DNA of 64,000 bases, taken from positions 20,972 through 84,971 of the forward strand of contig USEY01000006.1 in the NCBI GenBank assembly GCA_900553815.1, in the 5' to 3' direction. Below the pieces are notes generated by a model, which did not search any database, was not told the DNA's origin, and worked only from the letters and a program-made list of their open reading frames with translations. Both the position numbers and the translations under genes were made by a program. This DNA is from an uncultured Bacteroides sp. Lineage in GTDB: Bacteria > Bacteroidota > Bacteroidia > Bacteroidales > Bacteroidaceae. Below are positions 55,000 to 63,929 of the stretch, piece after piece. Within the stretch, counting starts at the first letter, position 1. Every line of letters begins with the position of its first letter.

Positions 55000-56073
55000 A
55001 TGGACAACGAACGAATTCTAAAGTACAAGAAAGTGGTGACCTTTGGTGAGGTGATGCTGAGATTGACCACTCCTTCTTTTCAGCGCTTCTCGCAGGCGGG
55101 GCAACTGGTGGCTACGTTTGGCGGCAGTGAGGCCAATGTGGCTGTGTCATTGGCAAACTTCGGCGTTCCTACTGAGTTTGTCACTCGTCTGCCCGACAAT
55201 GCGGTGGCGCGTGCCTGCATAGCTTCGCTGCGTGCCAACGGACTGGGCACAGAGGGTATTGTGTTTGGTGGCAAGCGCATGGGACTTTACTATTTGGAGG
55301 CAGGAGCGGCTTTCCGCAACTCTAACGTGGTGTACGACCGCGACGGGTCGGCATTTGCTACCTTGAAACCGGGCATGATAGACTGGGAACACGTGCTGGC
55401 CGATGCGGGCTGGTTTCATTGGTCGGGCATAGCAGCCGCCTTGTCACAGGACGGGGCCGATGCTTGTCGCGAGGCCATTGAGACGGCGCACCGCATGGGA
55501 CTGGTTATTTCCTGCGACCTGAATTTCCGTAAGAAGCTGTGGAACTATGGACGTACGGCGGCCGAGGTGATGCAGCCGCTCGTGGCGTATAGCGACGTGC
55601 TGTTTGGTGCCGAACCGGAATATCTGGAGATTCTGGGGGTGAAGCCGGTTGGTTTCAAGGCAACGACCGAAGAGGATACGTCGTTTCAGGACAATCTGCC
55701 TGCGTTCGAAGACTATGGTCGACAGGTGGCAAGACTGGTGCCCCGTTGCCGGAAGATATTCCTGGAACTCCGCAACTCCATAACTTCCAATCACAACCTG
55801 CTGGCTGCCGTGCTTTATTCCGATGGTAGCCTGAAGCATACGGGTATCTATGACATTGAGCATGAGGTAGACCGGGTAGGAGCCGGTGATGCCTTTGTGG
55901 GCGGGTTGATATATGGGTTGATAGCCTACCCCGACAATGACCAGAAGGCACTGGACTTTGCCTTAGCGGCTTCGGCACTGAAGAATACGGTGTACGGTGA
56001 CTTCAACCAAGTGTCGGTAGAAGAGGTAGAGAATCTGATGCAAGGTAACAAGGCGGGACGGGTGATGCGCTGA
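55000..56073 (+). CDS. kdgK: 2-dehydro-3-deoxygluconokinase (PfkB family)
   Basis: This 357-residue sugar kinase has the N-terminal VTFGEVMLRLTTP segment of KDG kinases and the PfkB motif FGGSEANVAVSLANFGVPTEFVTRLPDN. The C-terminal catalytic motif is DRVGAGDAFVGGLIYG (Asp in GAGD). It phosphorylates 2-keto-3-deoxygluconate from uronate breakdown, so it links functionally to the pectin locus at the left end. In many Bacteroides an aldolase gene (eda) follows; here recA, on the other strand, follows instead. Confidence 0.88.
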   Translation: MDNERILKYKKVVTFGEVMLRLTTPSFQRFSQAGQLVATFGGSEANVAVSLANFGVPTEFVTRLPDNAVARACIASLRANGLGTEGIVFGGKRMGLYYLEAGAAFRNSNVVYDRDGSAFATLKPGMIDWEHVLADAGWFHWSGIAAALSQDGADACREAIETAHRMGLVISCDLNFRKKLWNYGRTAAEVMQPLVAYSDVLFGAEPEYLEILGVKPVGFKATTEEDTSFQDNLPAFEDYGRQVARLVPRCRKIFLELRNSITSNHNLLAAVLYSDGSLKHTGIYDIEHEVDRVGAGDAFVGGLIYGLIAYPDNDQKALDFALAASALKNTVYGDFNQVSVEEVENLMQGNKAGRVMR

Positions 56074-56176
56074 GTACGGGCTTGTTTGAAGTTTGTCTAG
56101 GGCGTTTGTCTCTTTTCTTTTGCAGCTTTATTTTTTCTTTCCGCAGTTTTGCCTTCAGCCTGAATAAGGATAAAAA

Positions 56177-56230
56177 AAGAACGGAACTGACAGGCGTCCA
56201 ACGCCATACCGGTTCCGTTCTTCTTTTATG
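56177..56230. terminator. Bidirectional terminator between kdgK and recA
   Basis: Perfect 11-bp arms AAGAACGGAAC (56177-56187) and GTTCCGTTCTT (56212-56222), with A-rich sequence before and T-rich sequence after on each strand. Confidence 0.85.
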
Positions 56231-56253
56231 TGGGCAAGGGCTGTTGGCCTGCC

Positions 56254-57291
56254 TTATTTTTCTTTCTTCAGTTCTTCAAAGATAAGTGCTTCCAGTTCTT
56301 CTGCCAGTTCGGGGTTGTCGGCAATGACTTGCTTGGCAGCGTCGCGTCCCTGAGCCAGCTTGGTGTCATTGTAGCTGAACCATGAACCGCTCTTCTTGAT
56401 GATGCCCAGTTCTACACCCAAGTCGATGATTTCTCCCGTGCGAGAGATGCCTTCGCCGAACATGATGTCGAACTCGGCTTTGCGGAAGGGAGGAGCCACC
56501 TTGTTTTTTACAACCTTTACCTTGGTCTGCTTGCCGATGATTTCGTCACCGTTCTTAATAGGCTGACCGCCGCGGATGTCAAGTCTGACAGATGCGTAGA
56601 ACTTCAGTGCATTACCACCGGTGGTTGTTTCGGGATTGCCGAACATAACGCCAATCTTCTCGCGCAGCTGGTTGATGAAGATACAGGTAGTGCGTGTCTT
56701 GCTGACAGCAGAAGTCAGCTTGCGCAGTGCCTGAGACATCAGTCGGGCCTGCAAGCCTACCTTGTTGTCGCCCATGTCGCCCTCGATTTCGGCCTTCGGA
56801 GTCAATGCGGCTACTGAGTCAACTACAATAATGTCGATAGCCGACGAGCGTATCAGCTGTTCGGCAATTTCGAGTGCTTGTTCTCCGTTGTCGGGCTGAG
56901 AGATGAAGAGGTTGTCCACGTCAACACCCAGCTTGGCTGCGTAGAATCGGTCAAAAGCGTGCTCGGCATCAATGAAAGCCGCAATACCGCCGGTCTTCTG
57001 CGCTTCGGCAATGGCATGTATGGCCAGGGTAGTCTTACCAGAAGATTCAGGACCATAGATTTCAATGATTCTGCCTCGTGGATAACCGCCTACCCCCAGG
57101 GCTACGTTCAGCCCGATGGAGCCGGTTGGGATAACTTCGACGGGCTCTATGTTGTCATCGCCCATTTTCATGATGGAGCCTTTTCCAAAGCTCTTTTCTA
57201 TTTTGTCCATGGCGGCTTGCAGGGCTTTCAGCTTTTCGCTGTTGGGGCCTGTAGCTTCGCCTTCAAAGTTGAGTTCGTCTTTCTTAGCCAT
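56254..57291 (-). CDS. recA: Recombinase RecA
   Basis: This 345-residue protein has Walker [10 protein letters not shown] at about 80-88 and Walker B in [16 protein letters not shown]. Other RecA features are DNA-binding loop L2 sequence ([19 protein letters not shown]) and the [10 protein letters not shown] segment. It catalyses strand exchange and promotes the SOS response. It lies 41 bp after bcp on the same strand, so co-transcription is likely. Confidence 0.97.
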   Translation of the reverse strand: MAKKDELNFEGEATGPNSEKLKALQAAMDKIEKSFGKGSIMKMGDDNIEPVEVIPTGSIGLNVALGVGGYPRGRIIEIYGPESSGKTTLAIHAIAEAQKTGGIAAFIDAEHAFDRFYAAKLGVDVDNLFISQPDNGEQALEIAEQLIRSSAIDIIVVDSVAALTPKAEIEGDMGDNKVGLQARLMSQALRKLTSAVSKTRTTCIFINQLREKIGVMFGNPETTTGGNALKFYASVRLDIRGGQPIKNGDEIIGKQTKVKVVKNKVAPPFRKAEFDIMFGEGISRTGEIIDLGVELGIIKKSGSWFSYNDTKLAQGRDAAKQVIADNPELAEELEALIFEELKKEK

Positions 57292-57332
57292 TTGTCTTTT
57301 TATATTAAGTAGTTCTTGGAGAGAGCGGAGAT

Positions 57333-57779
57333 TTAGAGAATTTGTGCCGCATGGTCCTTGGTCTTTACTTCCTTAGGGCCGATGATGCGTTCTATCACTC
57401 CCTCTTCGTTGATGATGAAAGTAGTGCGGAAAGTACCCATGTACTTGCGTCCGTACATGCTCTTTTCACCCCAAACCCCAAATTCCTCTACCAGCTTCTT
57501 GTCAGTGTCGGCAATAAGCGTGAAAGGCAGGTTGTTCTTTTCGATGAACTTTTGGTGCGACTTTTCGCTGTCGACACTTACACCGATTACTTCATAACCG
57601 GCCTTGCGCAATTCATCGTAGTTGTCGCGCAGGTTGCAGGCCTGGGCGGTGCAGCCCGATGTGCTGTCTTTGGGGTAGAAGTAGAGAACGATTTTCTTTC
57701 CTTGGTAGTTGCTCAGGCGGATTTCCTCGCCTTTCTCGTTAGTTCCCAATATTTCGGGAGCTTTGTCTCCTACATTCAT
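57333..57779 (-). CDS. bcp: Thioredoxin-dependent thiol peroxidase (Bcp/PrxQ)
   Basis: This 148-residue peroxiredoxin has the peroxidatic Cys43 and resolving Cys48 in the [11 protein letters not shown] motif, as in PrxQ-type proteins. It reduces peroxides using thioredoxin. It is encoded just before recA and after carboxynorspermidine dehydrogenase on the same strand, though a repeat array separates it from the latter. Confidence 0.95.
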   Translation of the reverse strand: MNVGDKAPEILGTNEKGEEIRLSNYQGKKIVLYFYPKDSTSGCTAQACNLRDNYDELRKAGYEVIGVSVDSEKSHQKFIEKNNLPFTLIADTDKKLVEEFGVWGEKSMYGRKYMGTFRTTFIINEEGVIERIIGPKEVKTKDHAAQIL

Positions 57780-57780
57780 T

Positions 57781-57894
57781 TGGTCAGTGGTTAATGGTTA
57801 GTGGTTAATGGTTAGTGGTTAATGGTTAATGATTAGTGGTAAATGGTTGGCAGCATTCGTACTAACCGTTTACCACTAACCGCTAACTGTTGGT
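57781..57894. repeat. 7-bp-periodic array upstream of bcp
   Basis: GGTTAAT and GGTTAGT heptamers alternate for about 70 bp, followed after a short spacer by the complementary units ACTAACC, ACCACTAACC and GCTAAC. The two parts can pair. The same heptamer style occurs at 24275-24415. Confidence 0.75.
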
Positions 57895-57895
57895 T

Positions 57896-59089
57896 TTAGA
57901 GCTCCAAGTCGCCGTCGATTACTTCGTGCCAGGGCAGACCTTGTTTGTTGAGTTGTTCCATGAATGGGTCAGGGTCGAATTCTTCGACATTCCATACTCC
58001 CGGCTTCTTCCAAATACCTTTCAGGAACATCATGGCACCAATCATGGCCGGTACGCCCGTTGTGTAGCTGACACCCTGCATGCCGGTTTCCTTGTAGGCG
58101 GCTTGGTGACTACAGTTGTTGTACACGTAGTAAGTGCGTTCTTTTCCATCTTTCAGACCACGGATGCGGCAGCCGATGGATGTTTCGCCTTCGTAGTTTT
58201 CGCCCAAGTCTTGCGGATTGGGAAGTACGGCCTTGAGGAACTGAAGAGGAACAATTTTTACTCCGTTGTAGTCTACCTCATCGATGCGGGCCATACCAAT
58301 GTTCTGAATGACGCGCAAGTGAGTAAGATATTCCTGTCCGAAAGTCATCCAGAAGCGTGCACGCTTAATGGTAGGGAAATTCTTCACCAGTGATTCCAGC
58401 TCCTCGTGGTAGAGCAGGTACGAATCGCGCGGACCGATGTTGGGATAAGTCAGGTCCTTGTGAATTTCGAGCGGTTTGGTGGTTACCCATTGGCCGTTCT
58501 CGTAGTAACGTCCGTTCTGCGTGATTTCGCGGATATTGATTTCGGGGTTGAAGTTGGTTGCAAAAGCCTTGTGGTGATTGCCGGCATTGCAGTCAACAAT
58601 GTCCAGATACTGGATTTCGTCGAAATGATGCTTGGCTGCGTATGCCGTGTACACACCGCTTACGCCCGGGTCGAAACCACAGCCCAGAATGGCTGTCAGT
58701 CCGGCTTCTTCAAAGCGTTTTTTGTAGGCCCACTGCCAGCTGTATTCAAAGTGAGCTACATCCTTTGGCTCGTAGTTGGCCGTATCCAGGTAGTTGACAC
58801 CCGTCTTGAGGCAGGCTTCCATAATGGTCAGGTCCTGATAGGGGAGTGCAACGTTGATGACAATCTCAGGTTTGAAGCTGCTGAACAATGCTACCAGTTC
58901 GTCTACATTGTCGGCATCGACCTGTGCGGTCTTGATATTAGGGTTGCCGATGGCCTTTACTACGGCATCACATTTGGACTTTGTGCGGCTGGCAATCATG
59001 ATTTCGGTGAAGACATCAGGATTCTGAGCCACTTTGTGTGCTACGACGGTGCCTACACCACCGGCGCCAATAATAAGAACTTTACCCAT
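57896..59089 (-). CDS. Carboxynorspermidine/carboxyspermidine dehydrogenase (saccharopine dehydrogenase family)
   Basis: This 397-residue protein has an N-terminal Rossmann motif (VLIIGAGGVGTVVAHKVAQ) and the family segments NVALPYQDLTIMEACL, NYLDTANYEP, LGCGFDPGVSGVYTAYAAKH and DCNAGNHHKAFATNF. These are typical of the enzyme that makes carboxy(nor)spermidine from a diamine and aspartate semialdehyde in the alternative spermidine pathway used by gut Bacteroides. The matching decarboxylase is not in the window. It has its own promoter. Confidence 0.88.
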   Translation of the reverse strand: MGKVLIIGAGGVGTVVAHKVAQNPDVFTEIMIASRTKSKCDAVVKAIGNPNIKTAQVDADNVDELVALFSSFKPEIVINVALPYQDLTIMEACLKTGVNYLDTANYEPKDVAHFEYSWQWAYKKRFEEAGLTAILGCGFDPGVSGVYTAYAAKHHFDEIQYLDIVDCNAGNHHKAFATNFNPEINIREITQNGRYYENGQWVTTKPLEIHKDLTYPNIGPRDSYLLYHEELESLVKNFPTIKRARFWMTFGQEYLTHLRVIQNIGMARIDEVDYNGVKIVPLQFLKAVLPNPQDLGENYEGETSIGCRIRGLKDGKERTYYVYNNCSHQAAYKETGMQGVSYTTGVPAMIGAMMFLKGIWKKPGVWNVEEFDPDPFMEQLNKQGLPWHEVIDGDLEL

Positions 59090-59141
59090 TTTGTTTTCTA
59101 TATTAAAGATTTATAATGTTGTCTGTTGAGGATTACAGGCA

Positions 59142-59149
59142 CAAATATA
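59142..59149 (-). promoter_or_regulatory. Predicted promoter of the carboxynorspermidine dehydrogenase gene, -7 box
   Basis: Minus-strand TATATTTG matches TAnnTTTG, with a GTTTA-like element about 20 bp upstream. Confidence 0.6.
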
Positions 59150-59246
59150 AGAGTTAATTCTTACATAAACATTAAAAAGCTACTAAATACTTTGAGGAAA
59201 AGGATGGGATTTTTGAACAAATGGTTGCCTTATTGGTTATTTTGAA

Positions 59247-59254
59247 TACCTTTG
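59247..59254 (+). promoter_or_regulatory. Predicted META lipoprotein promoter, -7 box
   Basis: TACCTTTG followed by TCCGC, 37 bp before the start codon. Confidence 0.55.
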
Positions 59255-59291
59255 TCCGCTGAAAAATTAACTTAATTGACTTAAAGAAGAA

Positions 59292-60086
59292 ATGGGTATG
59301 AAAAAAGTAATGTTTTCTGTATGTTTGGCCGGTGCGTTGCTGGCCTTTTCGTCTTGCCGTTCCAGTAAGAACGTCATGCCGCAGGCTTCGCTGGCCGGCG
59401 AATGGAATATTGTGGAACTGAACGGAACAGCGGTTGTACCGGCTCCGGGACAAGAATTCCCCTTCATTGGTATTAATGCAGATAATGGAAATGTTTATGG
59501 CAACACCAGCTGCAATCGTATTATGGGTACTGTAGACTTAAACGGCAAACCGGGAGAGATAGACTTGAGCTCGCTGGGCTCTACACGCATGGCTTGCCCC
59601 GACATGACGCTGGAGCAGAACATATTGACTGCATTGAAACAGGTGAACCGTTACCAGCAGATAGATGATAAGAACGTGGCTTTGTGCGCCTCCAAGCGTC
59701 CGGTCATTATTCTTCAGCGTAAGGATGAAACTACCGTAAGCCTGAATGACCTGAATGGCAAGTGGATGGTTCGCGAAGTATATGGTTCGGCCGTCCCCGA
59801 TACACTGGAGACTCAGCCTTTTATGGAGTTTGACGTTGCTGCCAAGAAACTGCACGGCAATGCGGGCTGCAACACCATCAACGGTGGCATTCAGACGGAT
59901 GAGAATAACGCTGCTGCCATTGCCTTCCCGCAGCTCATATCGACTATGATGGCTTGCCCCGATATGAAGTTGGAATCGAACATTCTCAAAGCACTGAACG
60001 AAGTGAAGTCCTTCGGTAAGTTGCAGAATGGCGGTATAGGCTTTTACAGCGCAGAGAACGCCCTTCTGCTGGTGCTCGAAAGATAA
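59292..60086 (+). CDS. Lipoprotein with two META (HslJ-like) domains
   Basis: This 264-residue protein has a lipobox AFSSC (about Cys22). It holds two copies of a META domain: SLAGEWNIVELNGTAV with NGNVYGNTSCNRIMG and STRMACPDMTLEQN, then DLNGKWMVREVYGSAV with LHGNAGCNTINGG and STMMACPDMKLESN. META domains occur in HslJ-type heat-shock and surface proteins; the molecular role is unclear. Two ATGs (59292 and 59298) are equally possible starts. Confidence 0.88.
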   Translation: MGMKKVMFSVCLAGALLAFSSCRSSKNVMPQASLAGEWNIVELNGTAVVPAPGQEFPFIGINADNGNVYGNTSCNRIMGTVDLNGKPGEIDLSSLGSTRMACPDMTLEQNILTALKQVNRYQQIDDKNVALCASKRPVIILQRKDETTVSLNDLNGKWMVREVYGSAVPDTLETQPFMEFDVAAKKLHGNAGCNTINGGIQTDENNAAAIAFPQLISTMMACPDMKLESNILKALNEVKSFGKLQNGGIGFYSAENALLLVLER

Positions 60087-60195
60087 AGGACGTTTTCAGT
60101 CCGGACAGTTTACGTTCGGTCCGGCCGGCACCGATAGCCGGTGTACGTCATGAAGAGGCTGTATGCTCTGTCAAAACGGGCAAATAGCAATATGG

Positions 60196-60272
60196 TGTCA
60201 TCCTGAGCGAAGCGAAGAATCTCGAAAACAGTTGTTTATGTATTGAGACCCTTCGCTTCGTTCGGGATGACA
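60196..60272. repeat. REP-like palindromic element
   Basis: A 22-bp left arm (TGTCATCCTGAGCGAAGCG..) and a right arm (..CGCTTCGTTCGGGATGACA) pair at 20 of 22 positions around a loop of about 33 nt. This sequence style is widespread as an intergenic repeat in bacteria. Confidence 0.75.
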
Positions 60273-60471
60273 TTTTATTATGACAAAGCCTATTCTTTTT
60301 GATGCAGCCACAGCGCATGATACCTTTAAGTACCCGCATCGAGTGTGGGTTGACGTCACGAAGGCCGCAGGCTCCGCTTCAGTGTTTGGCCGATGATAAG
60401 GCCTGCTACGATGAAAACTTAATTACTTAATAATCAGTATATTATATTTTTCAATAGTCGGCTCCGAAAAA

Positions 60472-60604
60472 GACGCCTGTGTTTCTGCTGAAAGACGCCC
60501 GTGTTCATGCCGAAAGACGCCCGTGTTTCTACCCCAAAGACGCCCGTGTTTCTATCGGAAGACGCCTGTGTTTTTCTGCAAAGACGCGCGTCTTTTTTGG
60601 GGGG
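60472..60604. repeat. 22-bp tandem array C
   Basis: GACGC elements start at 60472, 60494, 60516, 60539, 60561 and 60583, so spacings are 22, 22, 23, 22 and 22 bp. Units read AAAGACGCCCGTGTTTCT with variable ends. The last unit becomes GACGCGCGTC followed by six T residues, which looks like a terminator. The array sits in the 738-bp spacer between the META lipoprotein and the sigma factor gene; no gene is seen there. Confidence 0.88.
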
Positions 60605-60824
60605 CTGCAAAGAGACCGTCGATTGAGGAGTCCACTGCCGTCAAACGGGCATCAGTCACCCGTCTTTGCTCCATCAGAGGCCTGTGTGCTTACCGGCGTT
60701 TCAGCCTTTTTTCACAGCTTGCCGGTTTTTTGTTAATTAAGTCCAAAAGGAGGGTACCGGCATTTAACTTCCGGCCACTTCCCCTTTCTAACTAAACAAA
60801 GCAACCGCAAGAACGGAATGTTTT

Positions 60825-61364
60825 ATGGTAAACGAACAAAAGATACTCCAGATATACTCGGACGACCCGCAGCGAGGGTTCAAGTTGCTGATGGACTGCT
60901 ATCAGGAGCCGGTGTACTATTATGTACGCAGGCAGCTGGTGTCGCACGACGATGCCGAGGACGTGACACAGGAAGTATTCATCCGCATCTTCCGGGGGCT
61001 GGATGGCTTTAAGCGGAACAGTTCGCTGACAACCTGGATTTATACGATTGCCACCCGCGAGGTGTTGCGCTGGCTGGAGAAGCGGCAGGAGATGGAGCTG
61101 GTGTCGGCAGAGGCGCTACAGGAAGAATTGGTGGGGAAGCTGAAAGCGTCGGAATATGTGGACTACGAAAACGAGCTTTCGGTGAAGTTTCAGGCTGCCG
61201 TGCTGAGCCTGCCCGAAAAGCAGCGGCTGGTGTTCAACCTTCGCTACTATGACGAGCTGGATTATGAGCAGATTGCCCGTATCTTGGAGGGTACTCCCGA
61301 GGCTATGAAGGTGAACTACCATTATGCAAAGGACAAGATTAAGGAATACATTTTAAATAACTGA
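60825..61364 (+). CDS. ECF-family RNA polymerase sigma factor
   Basis: This 179-residue protein has a sigma-70 region 2 (LLMDCYQEPVYYYVRRQLV, DDAEDVTQEVFIRIFRGLDGFK) and a region 4 helix-turn-helix (LSLPEKQRLVFNLRYYDELDYEQIARIL). The N-terminus and size fit ECF sigma factors. It starts an operon with a small membrane protein (4 bp after it) and a secreted helical protein. The target promoters are unknown. Confidence 0.92.
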   Translation: MVNEQKILQIYSDDPQRGFKLLMDCYQEPVYYYVRRQLVSHDDAEDVTQEVFIRIFRGLDGFKRNSSLTTWIYTIATREVLRWLEKRQEMELVSAEALQEELVGKLKASEYVDYENELSVKFQAAVLSLPEKQRLVFNLRYYDELDYEQIARILEGTPEAMKVNYHYAKDKIKEYILNN

Positions 61365-61368
61365 TGCT

Positions 61369-61716
61369 ATGAACAGAGATTTTGACTTTGATGATATAGG
61401 CAAGAAGACGCCCTACCGCGTGCCCGAGGCTTTCTTCGACAACCTTCAGCAGGAGGTGCTTCGGCGTTCGGGTGTCAGGCGCAGGTTCAGGCTACGGCCT
61501 ACGGTGGTGTGGGCTGCATGCGTGGCTGCGGCCTTTGTGTCCGGACTGGTGTTTATGCCCCTGTTTGCTCCTGAGGAGCAACCCGAGGATGCGGTGTCGG
61601 CACCAGAAGGCACGGTGGCCATGGCCAATGCGGGCGACAGGTGGATTTATGAAATGTCTGACGAGGAGCTGGAAGAGCTCGCCGGTTTCTCGGAATATGA
61701 TATGTTTTTGAATTAG
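61369..61716 (+). CDS. Small single-span membrane protein, possible anti-sigma factor
   Basis: This 115-residue protein has a short cytoplasmic N-terminus (KKTPYRVPEAFFDNLQQEVLRR), one membrane helix (about 45-65; VVWAACVAAAFVSGLVF) and an acidic tail (DEELEELAGFSEYDMFLN). I know no named family. Its place 4 bp after an ECF sigma gene and its topology suggest it holds the sigma factor at the membrane, but it lacks a recognisable zinc anti-sigma motif. That role is inference only. Confidence 0.75.
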   Translation: MNRDFDFDDIGKKTPYRVPEAFFDNLQQEVLRRSGVRRRFRLRPTVVWAACVAAAFVSGLVFMPLFAPEEQPEDAVSAPEGTVAMANAGDRWIYEMSDEELEELAGFSEYDMFLN

Positions 61717-61742
61717 AAAGTTGAACTTAAAACAGAAGATGC

Positions 61743-62282
61743 ATGAAAAGAAAAGTTTTTTATCTGATGCTGGCTTTGCTGATAGGCGGCCAGGTAAGTG
61801 TATTGGCCCAGAACCAACTGAAGAAGAACAATAAGCGTAAGTTTACGCCTGAACAGCTGATGGAACGGCAGACGAACCAGATGATGGAGGCATTGATGCT
61901 GGACGATGAAACGGCTGCCAAGTTTGCACCAGTTTACAAAGATTATCTGAAAGAGCTGAACGACTGCAGGATGAAGTATCGCAAGCCGAAGAGTGCAAAA
62001 CCGGCTACCAATGGAACGGAGCTGACTCCCAAACCGTTGCCTACCGACGAGGAAGTGGAAAAGATGATTACCGACCGCTTTGAGAAGTGCAGACAGATTC
62101 TGGATATTCGCGAAAAGTATTATAAGGAATTCAAGAAGATACTTTCACCCCGCCAGATTCTGAAAGTTTACCAGACGGAACAGAACAACATGGGAAAGAT
62201 TAAAAAAGAATTGAATCAGAGAAAACATCGTCGCATGCCGCCGCAGGTTTGCACGCGTTTACCGCTGACTCCTCAGAAATAA
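61743..62282 (+). CDS. Secreted helical protein, Spy/CpxP-like in outline
   Basis: This 179-residue protein has a signal peptide (LMLALLIGGQVSVLAQ). The mature part is helical and Lys-rich, with RKFTPEQLMERQTNQMMEAL, DDETAAKFAPVYKDYLKEL and ILDIREKYYKEFKKILSPRQILKVYQTE. The alternating hydrophobic pattern and the LSPRQI-like segment recall the Spy/CpxP group of periplasmic stress chaperones. I cannot confirm the family. Third gene after the sigma factor, so it may be an envelope-stress effector. Confidence 0.75.
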   Translation: MKRKVFYLMLALLIGGQVSVLAQNQLKKNNKRKFTPEQLMERQTNQMMEALMLDDETAAKFAPVYKDYLKELNDCRMKYRKPKSAKPATNGTELTPKPLPTDEEVEKMITDRFEKCRQILDIREKYYKEFKKILSPRQILKVYQTEQNNMGKIKKELNQRKHRRMPPQVCTRLPLTPQK

Positions 62283-62300
62283 GGAACAAATAGACAGGAG

Positions 62301-62357
62301 ATAAAGAAAGAGACAGTTGTACTCAAGCCAAGTGTAACTGTCTCTTTCTTTATTTTT
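62301..62357. terminator. Strong terminator, 18-bp perfect stem
   Basis: Arms at 62301-62318 and 62336-62353 are exact complements (core AAAGAGACAGTT / AACTGTCTCTTT) and the plus strand ends in TTTTT. It separates the sigma operon from the convergent TrpB2 gene. Confidence 0.9.
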
Positions 62358-62385
62358 AGGGCCGACGGGCGAGAAGCCGTCTTTT

Positions 62386-63753
62386 TCAGGCCAGGTCGCC
62401 TATCTCGTCTATGTTCTTTTGTATCTCCTCGTCGCTGAGCGAGTAGTTCACCAGGTCGCCGGCCAGGTATTTGTCGTAAGAGGCCATGTCGATGAGTCCA
62501 TGTCCGGACAGGTTGAACAGAATCACCTTCTCTTCGCCTGTTTCCTTACATTTGTTGGCTTCGCGTATGGTAGCGGCAATGGCGTGGCACGACTCGGGAG
62601 CCGGAATGATGCCTTCGGCACGGGCAAAGAGACAACCGGCATCGAACGATTCCAGTTGTTGGATGTCTACGGCTTCCATCAGTTTGTCTTTGAGCAGCTG
62701 CGATACGATGACACCGGCACCGTGGTAGCGCAGGCCGCCTGCGTGTATGTTGGCAGGGGCAAAGTTGTGTCCCAAGGTGAACATGGGCAGTAGCGGCGTA
62801 TATCCGGCTTCGTCGCCGAAGTCGTACTGGAAGTGTCCGCGAGTCAGTTTGGGACAAGAGGCCGGTTCGGCGGCAATGAAGCGCGTAGTCTTGCCTTCCA
62901 GTATGTTGTGGCGCATGAAGGGGAAGGCAATGCCGCCAAAGTTGGAACCGCCGCCGAAGCAGGCAATCACCATGTCGGGGTATTCGCCGGCCATGGCCAT
63001 CTGTTTTTCGGCTTCCAGTCCGATGATGGTCTGGTGCAGTGCCACGTGGTTGAGCACGGAGCCCAGGGTATATTTGCAGTTGGGCGTGGTACGTGCCAGT
63101 TCGATGGCCTCGGAAATGGCGGTACCCAGTGACCCCTGGTGGTTAGGGTGCGCGGTCAGGATGTCTTTTCCGGCACGTGTCGACATGGAGGGCGAGGCTG
63201 TCACCTGTGCGCCGAAGGTCTGCATGATGCTGCGTCGGTAAGGCTTTTGCTCATAGCTTATCTTTACCTGGTAGACGGCAGCTTCCAGTCCAAAGAGGCG
63301 GGCTGCGTATGCCAAAGAGGCTCCCCACTGTCCGGCGCCGGTCTCTGTAGTCACGTTGGTCACGCCTTCTTGCTTGCAGTAGTAGGCTTGTGGAATGGCC
63401 GAGTTGAGCTTGTGTGACCCCATGGGGCTGACACTTTCGTTCTTGAAGTAGATGTGGGCCGGTGTTCCCAGTGCTTCCTCCAGTCCGTAGGCGCGCACCA
63501 GTGGGGTGCTGCGGTAGTATTTGTACATTTCACGTACGGCTTCGGGTATCTCAATCCAGGTATCGGTCTGGTTCAGTTCTTGCCGGCATAGTTCTTCGGC
63601 AAAGATGGGGAACATATCTTCGGGTTTCAGAGGCTGCTTGGTGGCAGGGTTGAGGGGCGGCATGGGTTTGTTTACCATGTCGGCCTGGATGTTGTACCAG
63701 TAATGTGGTATCTCTTCTTCCGACAGGAAGAATCTTTTTCTCTTGTTACTCAT
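62386..63753 (-). CDS. TrpB2-type tryptophan synthase beta-like enzyme
   Basis: This 455-residue pyridoxal-phosphate enzyme has the Schiff-base lysine Lys115 in SVSPMGSHKLNSA, the phosphate-binding loop CFGGGSNFGG, TETGAGQWGASLAYAA and C-terminal ILFNLSGHGLIDM. The longer N-terminal arm and the SPMGSHKLN form mark the TrpB2 group rather than TrpB1. TrpB2 can make tryptophan from serine and indole, often without a TrpA partner; none lies nearby. Its own promoter box is at 63922. Confidence 0.92.
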   Translation of the reverse strand: MSNKRKRFFLSEEEIPHYWYNIQADMVNKPMPPLNPATKQPLKPEDMFPIFAEELCRQELNQTDTWIEIPEAVREMYKYYRSTPLVRAYGLEEALGTPAHIYFKNESVSPMGSHKLNSAIPQAYYCKQEGVTNVTTETGAGQWGASLAYAARLFGLEAAVYQVKISYEQKPYRRSIMQTFGAQVTASPSMSTRAGKDILTAHPNHQGSLGTAISEAIELARTTPNCKYTLGSVLNHVALHQTIIGLEAEKQMAMAGEYPDMVIACFGGGSNFGGIAFPFMRHNILEGKTTRFIAAEPASCPKLTRGHFQYDFGDEAGYTPLLPMFTLGHNFAPANIHAGGLRYHGAGVIVSQLLKDKLMEAVDIQQLESFDAGCLFARAEGIIPAPESCHAIAATIREANKCKETGEEKVILFNLSGHGLIDMASYDKYLAGDLVNYSLSDEEIQKNIDEIGDLA

Positions 63754-63921
63754 AGCTATCGTTTTTAATTTAAGTGTCTTCCGTCAGGATTGTCCCTGCT
63801 TGGCACCGTGTGAGTGGGTTTGCCGCTTGCCGCGTATCCGGCATTAGGAAAAGCCGGCTGCTCTGGCAGAAAAAGGCGGGTCCATGCAGCAGGTGTTTGC
63901 CTTAGGATACTAATTCTTGGC

Positions 63922-63929
63922 CAAATGTA
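63922..63929 (-). promoter_or_regulatory. Predicted TrpB2 gene promoter, -7 box
   Basis: Minus-strand TACATTTG matches TAnnTTTG and implies a leader of about 160 nt. I found no Trp-rich leader peptide in it. Confidence 0.5.
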
